Source: Phormidium ambiguum IAM M-71
GTDB taxonomy: Bacteria > Cyanobacteriota > Cyanobacteriia > Cyanobacteriales > Aerosakkonemataceae
DNA: 64,000 nucleotides
Direction: 5' to 3'
Assembly: GCF_001904725.1 (NCBI RefSeq)
Contig: NZ_MRCE01000004.1
Span: 180,406 to 244,405, forward strand
Made by a program: the position numbers and the translations under genes. Positions within the stretch are counted from its first letter, which is position 1. Each line of letters starts with the position of its first letter. This document shows, piece by piece, positions 1 through 9,184 of the stretch. The notes below the pieces were generated by a model. The model made no database searches. It was not told where the DNA came from and saw only the letters and a program-made list of their open reading frames with translations.

Positions 1-2378
1 TTCCAATTAATAGTTAAAGCATCAATTGCTGAATTTTCCGCCAAAACCTTTTGGGTTACATTCTTATTCAGAATTTCCCAAAAATCTGTTTCATTAGGAT
101 AACTCTGCAAAAATTGATCTATTCCCTGATAGATTGGCACAAAATCTGGGTATTCATTATTTTTGATTCCTTGCTTGTAGACATAATCAACATCAATATT
201 TAAGTTGTTTAACCCTTGATGTTGAATTGGATAATTTTGGAATTTAAACGACCATTCTTCCCGTAAATTTCCCGTAGTTTGAGGAATATAGGAAATAATT
301 TCCACTGGACGATTCAAGGTAGAATCGGGGCCAAAAAAAGTATTGCTGTTAGGGTTATTTGGTGCGGTAACTTTAGCCCCTGTTACGGGGTTAAAACCTA
401 AAATTGCCCCAATATTATTTGCTCCTTCTCGGTAATCAAACCCAACAGTATAAAGATTGCCATCTTCTGCCAAAGTTAAATCACCTGTGAAATTATTCGT
501 TGAATTTGTTCCAGTATAATTAGTCGAAATTACACCCAACAATTCTCCATTTTGCACATTATACTTGCGGATATCATTGGCGAAATCACTAACGTAAAGT
601 AGACCATCATTAGGATTAAATTCTAACCCTAAAAGACTCACAAAACCATTGCCATTAGGTGAAGCTTCAGGAGAAGCAATTACCCTCGCTTCTCTTGTTT
701 TTATATCATAACGTAATACTTGACTAGGCAAGCCAGCACTAAAGTCTGGGGCACCATTTTTCGCTACACTTCCTTGAGTAGTAACGTAAAGATAACCATC
801 AGGCCCAAAAATCATTCCATTCGGGCCATTTAATCCCCCAAATTGTTGATTTCCGGTGGCAAAAACATCAATAAATTGCCCAGTTGTCCCATCATATCTT
901 AAGATTTGGTCAGTTAAGAAACTGCTAACATAAAGTTTACCATCGGGGCCAAATGCGGAACCATAAGGACGCAACAAACCGCCAGTTTCGTCAATGTTGG
1001 GCGTGTTTGGATTATCGCCGACAAAGCGATCGATAAATGCTCCCGTTCTCCCATCAAAACGTAAAATTCCCGAAGCACCTTCTTCTGTCGAAGTTGCAGG
1101 TTTATTCCCGCTAGTAATATAAAGGTCGCTGATGCCATCATTATTACCATCGGGTCCGATTATAATGTTATCGGGTGCAAATAAACCTCCACTACCAGCA
1201 GTAATAAATTCGCCCAAGAAACTACCTGTTTTGGCATCAAATCTGACGACGTTGTTACCTCTAGTATTTCCGACCAAAAAGGTTTCTGGTACATTTAATA
1301 AATCTGGTTGACTTCTGGTAACGGTGCTGCTTCTGGTATATGGTAAAGTATTGGTTGGCAGCACTTCTAAATTAACTTTAAAGTCAGCAAATACAGGGTT
1401 TTCTGAAAGAATTTGCTGAGTTAAATTTTTATTCAATATTTCCCAGAAATCTGTTTCGTTGGGATAGTTAATTAGGAAGTTATTGATCCGGTTATAAATC
1501 GGTACAAAGTCAGGATATTCGCTGTTACTGATTCCCGGTTTAAAAGTATAATCAACGTCAAGGTTTAAAGTATTTAATCCTTGGTGTTGAATTGTATATT
1601 GCGGGATAGCGAAATTCCATTTTTCCTCTAATTTGCCTTGCCTGTCGCGGGTAACTGTACTCGATCGCTGATAAGGTAAGGAAACACTGGGTAAAACATC
1701 TATATCAACAGTCAATGAATCCATGACTGGATTTTCATCTAAGATTTTTTGCGAGAGGTTTTTGTTGAGAATTTCCCAAAAATCAGTTTCGTTGGGGTAG
1801 TTAGTCAAGAATCGATCGATACTCTGATAAATTGGCACAAAATCCGGGTATTCTGAATAGGTAATCCCATCTTTGTAGGTATATGCAATATTGATATTTA
1901 GATTATTAATTCCTTGGTGTTGAATTGTATAATTATCTAAAGAAAAATCCCATTTTTCTGGGTTAGGTTGATTAAAAATATTAGCAGGTAAACGACCTTC
2001 TAAAATACCATATTCCACAAAATGTTCAAAGGCTGTAATTTCATCTCTTTGCTCAGCCGCCGCTACATCTGGATTTTGTTGTAGATAAAGAACTGTATCA
2101 AAATCCGAGTTAGGATTGCGTCCTTCAAATTGACCATATAAGATAAAGTGGTCAAAAGCAGTAATAGTATTATTGTCAACAGCTAGGGCTACATCAGAAT
2201 AGCTTTGTAAATAAAAGCTACTATTAAAGAAAGCACTAGGACTACGATTTTCCAACTTTCCGGCTGTATTAAAGTGGTCGAAGCCGCTGCTAATAATACC
2301 ATTACTTAAGGCTACAGAAAGGTCTAAATTATTATCTAGATAGTAAGTCTCATTGAACAGTTCACTGGCACTGAGCAT
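1..2378 (-). CDS. Partial large repeat protein with NHL-like propeller (C-terminus outside window)
   Basis: The frame is open from an ATG at 2378 to the window edge, about 792 codons. The first ~115 residues hold three ~40-residue repeats of the type YLxxNPDVAxA...HFxxYGxxEGRxP, common in cyanobacterial calcium-binding or hemolysin-like surface proteins. Three copies of a ~110-residue repeat follow, with hallmarks YxIQHQGxNxLN, EYPDFVPIY and YPNETDFWEILNKN; I do not recognise this family. Copies 1 and 2 are adjacent (about 1958-1310). Copy 3 (about 262 to the edge) is separated from them by ~350 residues with several FGPDGxLYV-type strands, which read as an NHL/SMP-30-like beta-propeller. No N-terminal signal peptide is visible, as is usual for type I-secreted repeat proteins. 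Function is unknown; a surface or extracellular location is inferred from the repeats. Confidence 0.8.
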   Translation of the reverse strand, partial: MLSASELFNETYYLDNNLDLSVALSNGIISSGFDHFNTAGKLENRSPSAFFNSSFYLQSYSDVALAVDNNTITAFDHFILYGQFEGRNPNSDFDTVLYLQQNPDVAAAEQRDEITAFEHFVEYGILEGRLPANIFNQPNPEKWDFSLDNYTIQHQGINNLNINIAYTYKDGITYSEYPDFVPIYQSIDRFLTNYPNETDFWEILNKNLSQKILDENPVMDSLTVDIDVLPSVSLPYQRSSTVTRDRQGKLEEKWNFAIPQYTIQHQGLNTLNLDVDYTFKPGISNSEYPDFVPIYNRINNFLINYPNETDFWEILNKNLTQQILSENPVFADFKVNLEVLPTNTLPYTRSSTVTRSQPDLLNVPETFLVGNTRGNNVVRFDAKTGSFLGEFITAGSGGLFAPDNIIIGPDGNNDGISDLYITSGNKPATSTEEGASGILRFDGRTGAFIDRFVGDNPNTPNIDETGGLLRPYGSAFGPDGKLYVSSFLTDQILRYDGTTGQFIDVFATGNQQFGGLNGPNGMIFGPDGYLYVTTQGSVAKNGAPDFSAGLPSQVLRYDIKTREARVIASPEASPNGNGFVSLLGLEFNPNDGLLYVSDFANDIRKYNVQNGELLGVISTNYTGTNSTNNFTGDLTLAEDGNLYTVGFDYREGANNIGAILGFNPVTGAKVTAPNNPNSNTFFGPDSTLNRPVEIISYIPQTTGNLREEWSFKFQNYPIQHQGLNNLNIDVDYVYKQGIKNNEYPDFVPIYQGIDQFLQSYPNETDFWEILNKNVTQKVLAENSAIDALTINW

Positions 2379-2527
2379 TTTTATTCTCTTAGTGAAAGAT
2401 GGTTGGCAGAGATTATACACTGAAAACAATTAAAAGCAGATTAAAAAATAAAAAAGAAGCAAGGGCGGAAGCTTGCTTCTAGTCAGTTATTCAATCCCAA
2501 CAATAATGATATGTTCAGTAAATTTTG

Positions 2528-3433
2528 CTATGCCTCTTCTAATGTCTGAGGAGACTTCTTTTTACCGTGAAAACGAATTCCTAAAAAGATGTCGTAGACA
2601 AAACTCCAAAAATCTTTGCCTTGGAGCAAGCCCAAAGTTTGATAACAACCTTTTTCATCTAAAAGAGGCTGAGTAGCGCGATAAGCTGTTTGGTAGTTAT
2701 ACCAAGGAATCGAAGGCCACAAATGATGAATTAGGTGATAGTTTTGACCTAAGATCAGGATGTTAAGAATTGGGCTAGGGTAGACTCTAGCATTTTTCCA
2801 ACGATCGCGCTCTTGAAAAGGACGATGGGGTAGATAATCAAAAAATAACCCTAACGCCAAACCTACTACTAAAGCAGGGCAAAACCAGAAATTCAAAACA
2901 TAACCCAAAAATCCATTTTGGCAAGCAATATAAACAATAGTGGCAACAAACAACCTACTAAAAAACCATTCCCACAACTCATATTTGCGCCATAAACGCC
3001 GCTTGAAAAAGTAAACTTCGTGATAGAAAAACCTCGCCGCAATTAACCATAATGGCCCACCAGTGGAAACAAAATGGTCAGGATCATTTTCTGGGTCATT
3101 CACATTAGCATGATGCTGAATATGTACCCGCGTAAAAACTGGAAAAGCGAAACCTAACATCAGGGCGCTACCATGACCTAACATGGCGTTGATAGCCCGA
3201 TTACGATGGGCGGCATTGTGAGACGCATCATGAATCACAGTTCCGACCATGTGCAAAGCAATCACATTAATGAAAAAACAGCACCAATCAGGCCATCCCC
3301 AGCACCAATACCCGCAAGTGGAAAGTACTACCATTCCCACTGCGACACAAAACATCAGCAGTGTAGGATTAAAATCGCCGGGAGGTTGCAACAACTCCTT
3401 TGGTACTGTCAGCGGCTTCTGTGCCTCCGACAT
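2528..3433 (-). CDS. crtR: Beta-carotene hydroxylase CrtR
   Basis: Membrane di-iron hydroxylase of the fatty-acid-desaturase superfamily that hydroxylates beta-ionone rings in zeaxanthin (and myxol) synthesis. The histidine boxes are visible: HDASHNAAH, HIQHHANVNDPENDPDH and HLIHHLWP. Hydrophobic segments lie around residues 25-65 and 155-200, and the length of ~300 residues matches cyanobacterial CrtR. I chose the ATG at 3433 because the product then begins MSEAQKPLTVP as in homologues, and GGAG lies 11 nt upstream. Upstream in-frame ATGs at 3442 and 3484 would add residues not expected in the family. It is divergent from pyk. The family is clear; substrate range (beta-carotene alone or also echinenone and deoxymyxol) cannot be read from sequence. 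Confidence 0.93.
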   Translation of the reverse strand: MSEAQKPLTVPKELLQPPGDFNPTLLMFCVAVGMVVLSTCGYWCWGWPDWCCFFINVIALHMVGTVIHDASHNAAHRNRAINAMLGHGSALMLGFAFPVFTRVHIQHHANVNDPENDPDHFVSTGGPLWLIAARFFYHEVYFFKRRLWRKYELWEWFFSRLFVATIVYIACQNGFLGYVLNFWFCPALVVGLALGLFFDYLPHRPFQERDRWKNARVYPSPILNILILGQNYHLIHHLWPSIPWYNYQTAYRATQPLLDEKGCYQTLGLLQGKDFWSFVYDIFLGIRFHGKKKSPQTLEEA

Positions 3434-3692
3434 CAGTATCATTACTCCAGTAAACTTCCATCGCGTAGTATACGATACGGACACTCAAACAATAAAGTTT
3501 AGTAATGGCTGATTAGGGTACAGTGAAGAGTGTTAAATTAAGAAGTTTCCCCAACTGAGAACTTAAAACCGGGTAAGGGCGGGTTTATATAAATAATGGT
3601 TATATTGCTTTTGTTAGATCATTAGAAAAACCGCACTTACTCGCTCAAAACTTTCCCATCTTGCCCCTTTCTAGCCTTGTGGATAGGTCAAA

Positions 3693-5486
3693 ATGCCCTC
3701 TGAAAAATACTTGCGAAGAACAAAAATTGTAGCCACGATCGGCCCTGCTACCCGGACTCCTGAAGTTTTGCGTGCTTTAATTGAAGCGGGAGCCACCACC
3801 TTACGTTTAAACTTTTCTCATGGTACCCACGAAGAACACCAACGGAATATTCGCCTGATTCGGCAAACTTCCTTTGAGCTTAATCAGCCAGTGGGGATAC
3901 TGCAAGACTTACAAGGCCCGAAAATTAGATTAGGGCAATTTGAAAATGGGTCTGTGGTGGTGAAAAAAGGCGATCGCTTTACCTTAACCAATCGTCAAGT
4001 TTTAGGCAACGAAGAAATTAGTTCCGTCACTTACGATCGACTAGCCGAAGAAGTCCCCGAAGGCGCTACCATCCTTCTAGACGATGGCAAAGTAGAAATG
4101 GTCGTGGAAAAAGTCGATCGCACCACCCAAGAACTACATTGCTGCGTCGTCGTTGGCGGAGTCCTTTCCAACAGCAAAGGTGTAAACTTCCCCGGAGTCT
4201 ACCTTTCCATCAAAGCCCTCACCGACAAAGACCGCAAAGACTTAATGTTCGGCTTAGACCAAGGAGTAGACTGGGTAGCATTAAGCTTCGTGCGAAACCC
4301 CCAAGACGTATTAGAAATCAAAGAATTGATTTTCAGTGCTGGCAAACAAGTACCAGTAATTGCCAAAATCGAAAAGCATGAAGCGATCGAACAAATGGAA
4401 GCCATCCTCCCCCTCTGCGATGGCGTAATGATAGCCAGAGGCGACTTAGGCGTAGAATTACCCGCCGAAGACGTACCCGTCTTACAAAAACGGTTAATCG
4501 TCCTTGCCAACCGTTTAGGCATCCCCATCATCACCGCCACCCAAATGCTAGATAGCATGGTTGGTAGCCCCCGTCCCACCCGCGCCGAAATCTCCGACGT
4601 AGCCAATGCTATCCTCGATGGAACCGATGCCGTCATGCTTTCCAACGAAACAGCCGTTGGTAAATATCCGATCGAAGCAGTCGCAACAATGGCACGCATC
4701 GCCGTTAGAATCGAACAAGAAAAGGCGCGACAAACCACCGTCGCCACTATTGAAACTACTAGTCCTTCCATTCCCAACGCCATCAGCCAAGCCGTCGGAC
4801 ACATAGCCGAACAACTTGACGCGACGGCAATCATGAGTTTGACTAAATCAGGCGCAACCGCCAGAAACGTCTCCAAATTCCGCCCAAAAACCCCCATTTT
4901 GGCAGTTACCCCCCACGTCGATGTTGCCCGACAATTACAATTAGTTTGGGGTGTAAAACCTTTATTGGTTTTAGACTTACCTTCCACCAGTCAAACCTTC
5001 CAAGCGGCAATCAACGTCGCTAGAGAAAACATTTTAGTCACCGAAGGTGACTTAGTGGTAATGACTGCGGGAACCCTGCAAGGCGTTTCCGGTTCCACAG
5101 ATTTAATTAAAGTGGAAGTAGTAACCGCAGTACTAGGCAAAGGAACTGCCTTGGGTTCCGGTTCTGTGAGTGGTAAGGCGAGAGTAGCTGCTAACTCAGG
5201 GGATGTTTCTAACTTTAATCCCGGAGAAATTTTAGTTGCCTCCCGTACCAGCGCAGAATACGTTGATGCCATTCGCAAAGCCGCCGGGATCATTACCGAA
5301 GATGAAAGTCTCACCAGTCACGCCGCCGTTATTGGTTTGCGTTTGGGTATCCCGGTAATAGTTGGTGTGAAAAACGCCACTCAGTGCATCCGCGACGGCG
5401 CAATTTTAACTTTGGATATGCAGCGAGGATTGATTTACTCAGGTGCGATCGGCGCTACTCAAACAGAGACAGTAGTAACAGTTTAA
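3693..5486 (+). CDS. pyk: Pyruvate kinase with C-terminal PEP-utilising mobile domain
   Basis: Catalyses PEP + ADP to pyruvate + ATP, the last step of glycolysis. Residues ~5-345 form the TIM barrel with inserted B domain: RTKIVATIGPATR near the N-terminus, the MIARGDLGVELP loop, and AVMLSNETAVGKYP. Residues ~360-470 are the allosteric C domain. The last ~100 residues are a PEP-utiliser mobile domain with LTSHAAVIGLRLGIPVIVG, which gives 597 residues against ~475 for the short form. This extended form is common in cyanobacteria and Bacillus-type enzymes. The ATG gives the canonical N-terminus. A heptamer array follows the stop directly. Confidence 0.96.
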   Translation: MPSEKYLRRTKIVATIGPATRTPEVLRALIEAGATTLRLNFSHGTHEEHQRNIRLIRQTSFELNQPVGILQDLQGPKIRLGQFENGSVVVKKGDRFTLTNRQVLGNEEISSVTYDRLAEEVPEGATILLDDGKVEMVVEKVDRTTQELHCCVVVGGVLSNSKGVNFPGVYLSIKALTDKDRKDLMFGLDQGVDWVALSFVRNPQDVLEIKELIFSAGKQVPVIAKIEKHEAIEQMEAILPLCDGVMIARGDLGVELPAEDVPVLQKRLIVLANRLGIPIITATQMLDSMVGSPRPTRAEISDVANAILDGTDAVMLSNETAVGKYPIEAVATMARIAVRIEQEKARQTTVATIETTSPSIPNAISQAVGHIAEQLDATAIMSLTKSGATARNVSKFRPKTPILAVTPHVDVARQLQLVWGVKPLLVLDLPSTSQTFQAAINVARENILVTEGDLVVMTAGTLQGVSGSTDLIKVEVVTAVLGKGTALGSGSVSGKARVAANSGDVSNFNPGEILVASRTSAEYVDAIRKAAGIITEDESLTSHAAVIGLRLGIPVIVGVKNATQCIRDGAILTLDMQRGLIYSGAIGATQTETVVTV

Positions 5487-5487
5487 G

Positions 5488-5557
5488 TCATTGGTCATTA
5501 GTCATTAGTCATTAGTCAAAATTCATCAAATGACAAATGACAAATGACAAATGACAA
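5488..5557. repeat. Two opposed heptamer arrays (TCATTAG / CAAATGA)
   Basis: Four 7-mers of TCATTRG are followed by four 7-mers of CAAATGA, starting one base after the pyk stop codon. The two blocks are nearly complementary and could fold into an imperfect long hairpin, so they may act as a 3' structure for pyk. Such short tandem heptamers are typical of filamentous cyanobacterial genomes. Confidence 0.7.
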
Positions 5558-5572
5558 TTAACAAATAAGATT

Positions 5573-6673
5573 ATGGTACAAAGTAAACTTACAAAAAAGA
5601 TAGAAAGCAAAACAGGGAACAGGGTAAATTCTTCTGTCCCCCCTGCCCCCCTGCCCCCCTGCCCCCCTGCCCTTCTTGGTGCTTCAACAGCAGAATTAAC
5701 CCAATGGGTGCAGCAGCAAGGACAACCAGCATACCGGGGAAAACAACTGCATCAATGGATATATGAAAAAGGGGCAAAAAATCTCACAGAAATTACAGTT
5801 TTCCCCAAACAATGGCGCGATAATTTGGCTGATATTTCTATTGGTCGATCGACTATACATTATCGATCTGTTGCCCCAGATGAAACAGTTAAATATCTCC
5901 TACAATTAGCCGATAATCAAATAGTCGAAACAGTCGGAATTCCCACAGAAAAACGCCTCACTGTTTGCGTTTCCTCTCAAGTAGGTTGTCCAATGGCGTG
6001 CGATTTTTGCGCCACAGGTAAAGGCGGTTTTAAACGCAACCTCGCCAAACATGAAATCATCGACCAAGTTTTGACAGTTCAAGAAGACTTCCAAAGGCGC
6101 GTCAGCAACATTGTCTTTATGGGCATGGGCGAACCTTTAATCAATCTAGAAAATGTCGTCGGCGCAATCAAATCCCTGAACGAAGATGTGGGAATTGGAC
6201 AACGCAATATCACGGTTTCTACTGTTGGGATTCCGGGAAAAATTCGCCAATTAGCCGAGTATCATTTACAAGTTACTTTGGCAGTGAGTTTGCACGCTTC
6301 TAACCAAAGTTTGCGGGAAAAATTGATTCCTACGGCTAAAAATTACACTTTGGAAAATTTGCTCGATGAATGTCGAGAATATGTCCAAATTACTGGGCGA
6401 AGAGTAACTTTTGAATATATCTTATTAGCAGGAGTAAACGATTTACCAGAACAAGCGGAAGAGTTAGCAAAACATTTGCGCGGTTTCCAAAGTCATGTGA
6501 ATTTAATTCCTTATAATCCAATTCAAGAAGCAGATTATCAACGCCCAAATGCTAAGCGAATTCAAGCTTTTATGAATGTTTTACAAAATAAACATATAGC
6601 AGTCAGCGTTCGCTATTCTAGAGGCTTGGAAGCTGATGCCGCTTGTGGACAATTACGGGCGAGTAAGGTATGA
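5573..6673 (+). CDS. rlmN: 23S rRNA (adenine2503-C2)-methyltransferase RlmN
   Basis: Radical SAM enzyme that methylates C2 of A2503 in 23S rRNA (and A37 of some tRNAs). The [4Fe-4S] motif is [11 protein letters not shown] (C139, C143, C146). The mechanistic cysteine near the C-terminus is in AACGQLRA (C358). GMGEPL and the strands after it are as in the family. Homology begins at about residue 35 ([13 protein letters not shown]). The preceding ~34 residues are encoded partly by a C-rich tandem repeat (5638-5672). No other in-frame ATG, GTG or TTG lies between 5573 and the conserved region, so this Pro-rich leader appears to be translated. The 366 residues are only slightly longer than usual. 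Confidence 0.94.
   Translation: MVQSKLTKKIESKTGNRVNSSVPPAPLPPCPPALLGASTAELTQWVQQQGQPAYRGKQLHQWIYEKGAKNLTEITVFPKQWRDNLADISIGRSTIHYRSVAPDETVKYLLQLADNQIVETVGIPTEKRLTVCVSSQVGCPMACDFCATGKGGFKRNLAKHEIIDQVLTVQEDFQRRVSNIVFMGMGEPLINLENVVGAIKSLNEDVGIGQRNITVSTVGIPGKIRQLAEYHLQVTLAVSLHASNQSLREKLIPTAKNYTLENLLDECREYVQITGRRVTFEYILLAGVNDLPEQAEELAKHLRGFQSHVNLIPYNPIQEADYQRPNAKRIQAFMNVLQNKHIAVSVRYSRGLEADAACGQLRASKV
5638..5672 (+). repeat. C-rich 8-mer tandem repeat inside the 5' end of rlmN
   Basis: About four copies of CTGCCCCC encode a Pro/Cys/Ala-rich stretch at RlmN residues ~22-34. A related array of CCCCTTGT and CCCCTGC units fills the spacer behind rlmN (6720-6768), so the same repeat type occurs both inside and outside the frame. 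Confidence 0.8.
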
Positions 6674-6675
6674 AG

Positions 6676-6768
6676 AAAGGCAGAAGGGAAGAAAGGCAGA
6701 AGGCAGAAGGAAAAATTTCTCCTTGTCCCCTTGTCCCCTTGTCCCCCCTGCTCCCCTGCCCCCCTGCT
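6676..6768. repeat. GGCAGAA heptamers and pyrimidine-rich tandem repeats
   Basis: The spacer between rlmN and the next gene is made of GGCAGAA-type heptamers (about 6679-6710), then CCCCTTGT and CCCCTGC units (6720-6768). The heptamer is the complement of the TTCTGCC array found after ppsA, the Rieske gene and the CIS ATPase gene. Confidence 0.7.
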
Positions 6769-6773
6769 TAACT

Positions 6774-7337
6774 ATGGAACAGCCAAAAACAGAAAGAGAA
6801 AAAATGCTTGCTGGCGAGTTATATCTCTCTGCTGATGCAGAGTTAAAAGCTTTGCATCTAAATGCTTGTCGGCTGACTCGGTTGTATAATAATACGGGAG
6901 AGGAAGAGCAGGAATTGCGATCGCAACTTCTCCACCAACTATTCGCTAAAGTAGGAAAAAATCCCCAAATTACCCCGAATTTCTATTGCGATTACGGTTG
7001 TCATATTTATGTCGGTGACAACTTTTACATGAATTATGGTTGCGTAATTTTAGATTGCAATACAGTGCATATTGGCGACAATGTTTTGTGTGCGCCTTAT
7101 GTGCAAATTTACACCGCTTATCACCCAGTAGACCCTAACATTCGCTTAACAGGAAAGGAACTCGCTGCACCAATAAAAATCGGTAACAATGTTTGGATTG
7201 GTGGTGGGGCAATTATTTGTCCCGGTGTAACAATTGGCGATAATACTACTATTGGTGCCGGAAGTGTGGTGACAAAAAATATTCCTGAAAATGTGGTTGC
7301 TGCGGGAAATCCTTGTCGCGTGATTCGAGAGTTATGA
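6774..7337 (+). CDS. Sugar O-acetyltransferase, maltose acetyltransferase (Maa) family
   Basis: Acetyl-CoA-dependent acetyltransferase with a left-handed beta-helix. The N-terminal ~50 residues match the Mac domain (EREKMLAGELY...AELKALHLNACRLTRLYN). The rest consists of hexapeptide repeats: IGDNVLCAPYVQIYTAYHP with the catalytic His, then IKIGNNVWIGGGAIICPGVTIGDN and GAGSVVTKNIPENVVAAGNPC. I chose the ATG at 6774, giving 187 residues and the standard N-terminus. An open frame continues upstream to 6636, but it overlaps rlmN and translates repeat DNA. The true substrate (maltose, galactoside, nodulation-type oligosaccharide or other sugar) cannot be told. Confidence 0.88.
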   Translation: MEQPKTEREKMLAGELYLSADAELKALHLNACRLTRLYNNTGEEEQELRSQLLHQLFAKVGKNPQITPNFYCDYGCHIYVGDNFYMNYGCVILDCNTVHIGDNVLCAPYVQIYTAYHPVDPNIRLTGKELAAPIKIGNNVWIGGGAIICPGVTIGDNTTIGAGSVVTKNIPENVVAAGNPCRVIREL

Positions 7338-7454
7338 TTTTTTGAAACCACTTCAGACGCAGAGAACGCAGAGGAAGAGAAGGAGGAAAGTTTTATAGCC
7401 TTGTTCTCTTCCCTACAACTTTACTTCTCTGCGATATGAATTCTTATTTAGCAG

Positions 7455-9062
7455 TTACAGAGGACTCCATCCTTCAGGAATCACTCCAAATCCTTGAATT
7501 AAATGACGCTTGCGTTCCTTGATTGCTGTACGACCGCGACTAACAACTTGTTGGTCAGTGTTTCCTTCAGCACAAACGAACAAGTCGCCATTCATGCGGA
7601 GAAATACACCTATGTGGTCTTCATAATCACGATCGGGTTCATTAATGTTAATCTGATTCCAATCAAACATAACAATTGATCCAGGTGGTGGAACATAACC
7701 AGCCCGATTATCTTGATACCACCCTTGTCGTTGAAAGAGCTTTTGGAAAGCTTCAACGAGTGCAAAGGTAGCTTCCATACCGGAATCTTTCAGTGGCATA
7801 GTCTTGCCATTAGGTTTGTATAGGAATTCATTAATTAGCCAGTATACAGTTGCGCCACACCAAGGCCACCGCTGCCGACCAAGAACTTTAACAAATGGCT
7901 GAACGAACTTAATCTCTGGTGTCCAGGGAATATGAGAACGAAGTTGTAATTCACAAAAGTCTGCAAACTTAGTGGGATTGAAACCGCCTGGTAGAGGTGA
8001 CGGTACAATTTCTCCCCTAGCACGGCGTAAAGCATTTTCTAGTGATGATTTTGTAATTGGGCCAACAATCCCATCATCATCAATCCCAAAATGTCTCTGT
8101 GCCCACCTCACAGCTTCATCAACATTTACATTGAATAAATCTGTGACCTGATCGTCCTTTCTGAGAAATCCAAGACCCATGAGAGTACAGATTAAGATGT
8201 AAACATCCTCTCCCTGGTCGCCAAGCTGTAGTTCCCGTGCAAAAAGCAGTGGGATCGGCGCGGGTTGGTACAAACGTACTTGTGGTTGAGGTTGCTGAAT
8301 GCTGTCTTGGATATCAACAGCATGGTTATAAGTGCAGTTCCAAGCTTCTCCTCGTTCACCAGCATTAGGAGAACGCCAAATGGAAGATCCTGGATACTGG
8401 GCAAGATATTTTTGTAGCGCATTGGCTGTTGCTGGATAGTTACTATCGCTTTCACTGCCCCAGAGTGGCAAGATAGGCTTGTTGAGTCTCATATCTCTGT
8501 GTTGCTGAAGACAGATTTGAATCTCTGATTCATTTTCTGCGGGGCTCGGATTACCTGCGCCAAAAGTGAACTTTTCAAAGTAAATTTGGGGAAATTGAAG
8601 ATCGCAAAGCTCGTTGAGCATATTGTAAGGAACATCCTTGTGAAACTCCGGTGCTCCAAAGCTGGTATATCCCAGACAACCAAGTGGAACAATAGCCTTA
8701 GCTCGCGTTAAGATTTCTCGAAGTTGCGAGTGAGTTGCTTGGTTTTTTACTTCCTCTTCAACATCAAAAACAAATCCTTTAATTCCACAACCGATCGCAC
8801 GCCTTACAGCATCAAGAATTCCAGAAGTATCTGTCGAAGAACGGCGGTCAAAAATATATCCCCATCCCCAGACCTCAATCCCATAAGCCTCAAATGTATT
8901 GACAATATCTGGAGTGCATTGCCATCCCCAAAATATCCCTGGAGTAGCATCATCTAGAACTTTTAGATAGACGCGCTTGCATTGAACTTGCTTTAAGGCA
9001 TCTAAATAATCTCTTCTAATTTTGCTTAATTCCCAAAGCCAAATACCACTATAGTGTTTCAT
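7455..9062 (-). CDS. Putative peptidoglycan hydrolase: TIM-barrel-like domain, PG-binding domain, CHAP-like domain
   Basis: About 535 residues in three parts. Residues ~2-260 look like a glycosidase-type barrel (WGWGYIFDRR, KGFVFDVEEEV, FPQIYFEKF), family not certain. Residues ~277-345 match PG_binding_1 (LQLGDQGEDV, AQRHFGIDDDGIVGP). Residues ~370-535 look like a CHAP/amidase fold: C402 in WPWCGATVYW, H483 in EDHIGVFL and an EGN motif at ~499-501, spaced as a Cys-His-Glu/Asn site. I chose the ATG at 9062 because GAGG sits 10 nt upstream; the ATG at 9071 overlaps its own ribosome site. No signal peptide is visible, so export would need another route. It lies next to a Tle1-like hydrolase on the same strand (122-nt gap). 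A lytic role is inferred. Confidence 0.7.
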   Translation of the reverse strand: MKHYSGIWLWELSKIRRDYLDALKQVQCKRVYLKVLDDATPGIFWGWQCTPDIVNTFEAYGIEVWGWGYIFDRRSSTDTSGILDAVRRAIGCGIKGFVFDVEEEVKNQATHSQLREILTRAKAIVPLGCLGYTSFGAPEFHKDVPYNMLNELCDLQFPQIYFEKFTFGAGNPSPAENESEIQICLQQHRDMRLNKPILPLWGSESDSNYPATANALQKYLAQYPGSSIWRSPNAGERGEAWNCTYNHAVDIQDSIQQPQPQVRLYQPAPIPLLFARELQLGDQGEDVYILICTLMGLGFLRKDDQVTDLFNVNVDEAVRWAQRHFGIDDDGIVGPITKSSLENALRRARGEIVPSPLPGGFNPTKFADFCELQLRSHIPWTPEIKFVQPFVKVLGRQRWPWCGATVYWLINEFLYKPNGKTMPLKDSGMEATFALVEAFQKLFQRQGWYQDNRAGYVPPPGSIVMFDWNQININEPDRDYEDHIGVFLRMNGDLFVCAEGNTDQQVVSRGRTAIKERKRHLIQGFGVIPEGWSPL

Positions 9063-9184
9063 TTTTCTCATCCTCGTAATTTTATTTTCTTCAAAGCAAA
9101 AAATGTCAGGAGCGTCATACTTGCGTCACCAAAGCAAGTTTTCATTCTTCAACGTTGTATTTACGTTCAAAATTTTTATGGATT

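Noticed and set aside
4199-4987. Long antisense open frame within pyk
   Set aside because: Shadow of a well conserved gene; no ribosome site and no recognisable domain.
6636-6773. N-terminal extension of the sugar acetyltransferase
   Set aside because: Overlaps rlmN and translates heptamer repeat DNA; the family N-terminus begins at ATG 6774.
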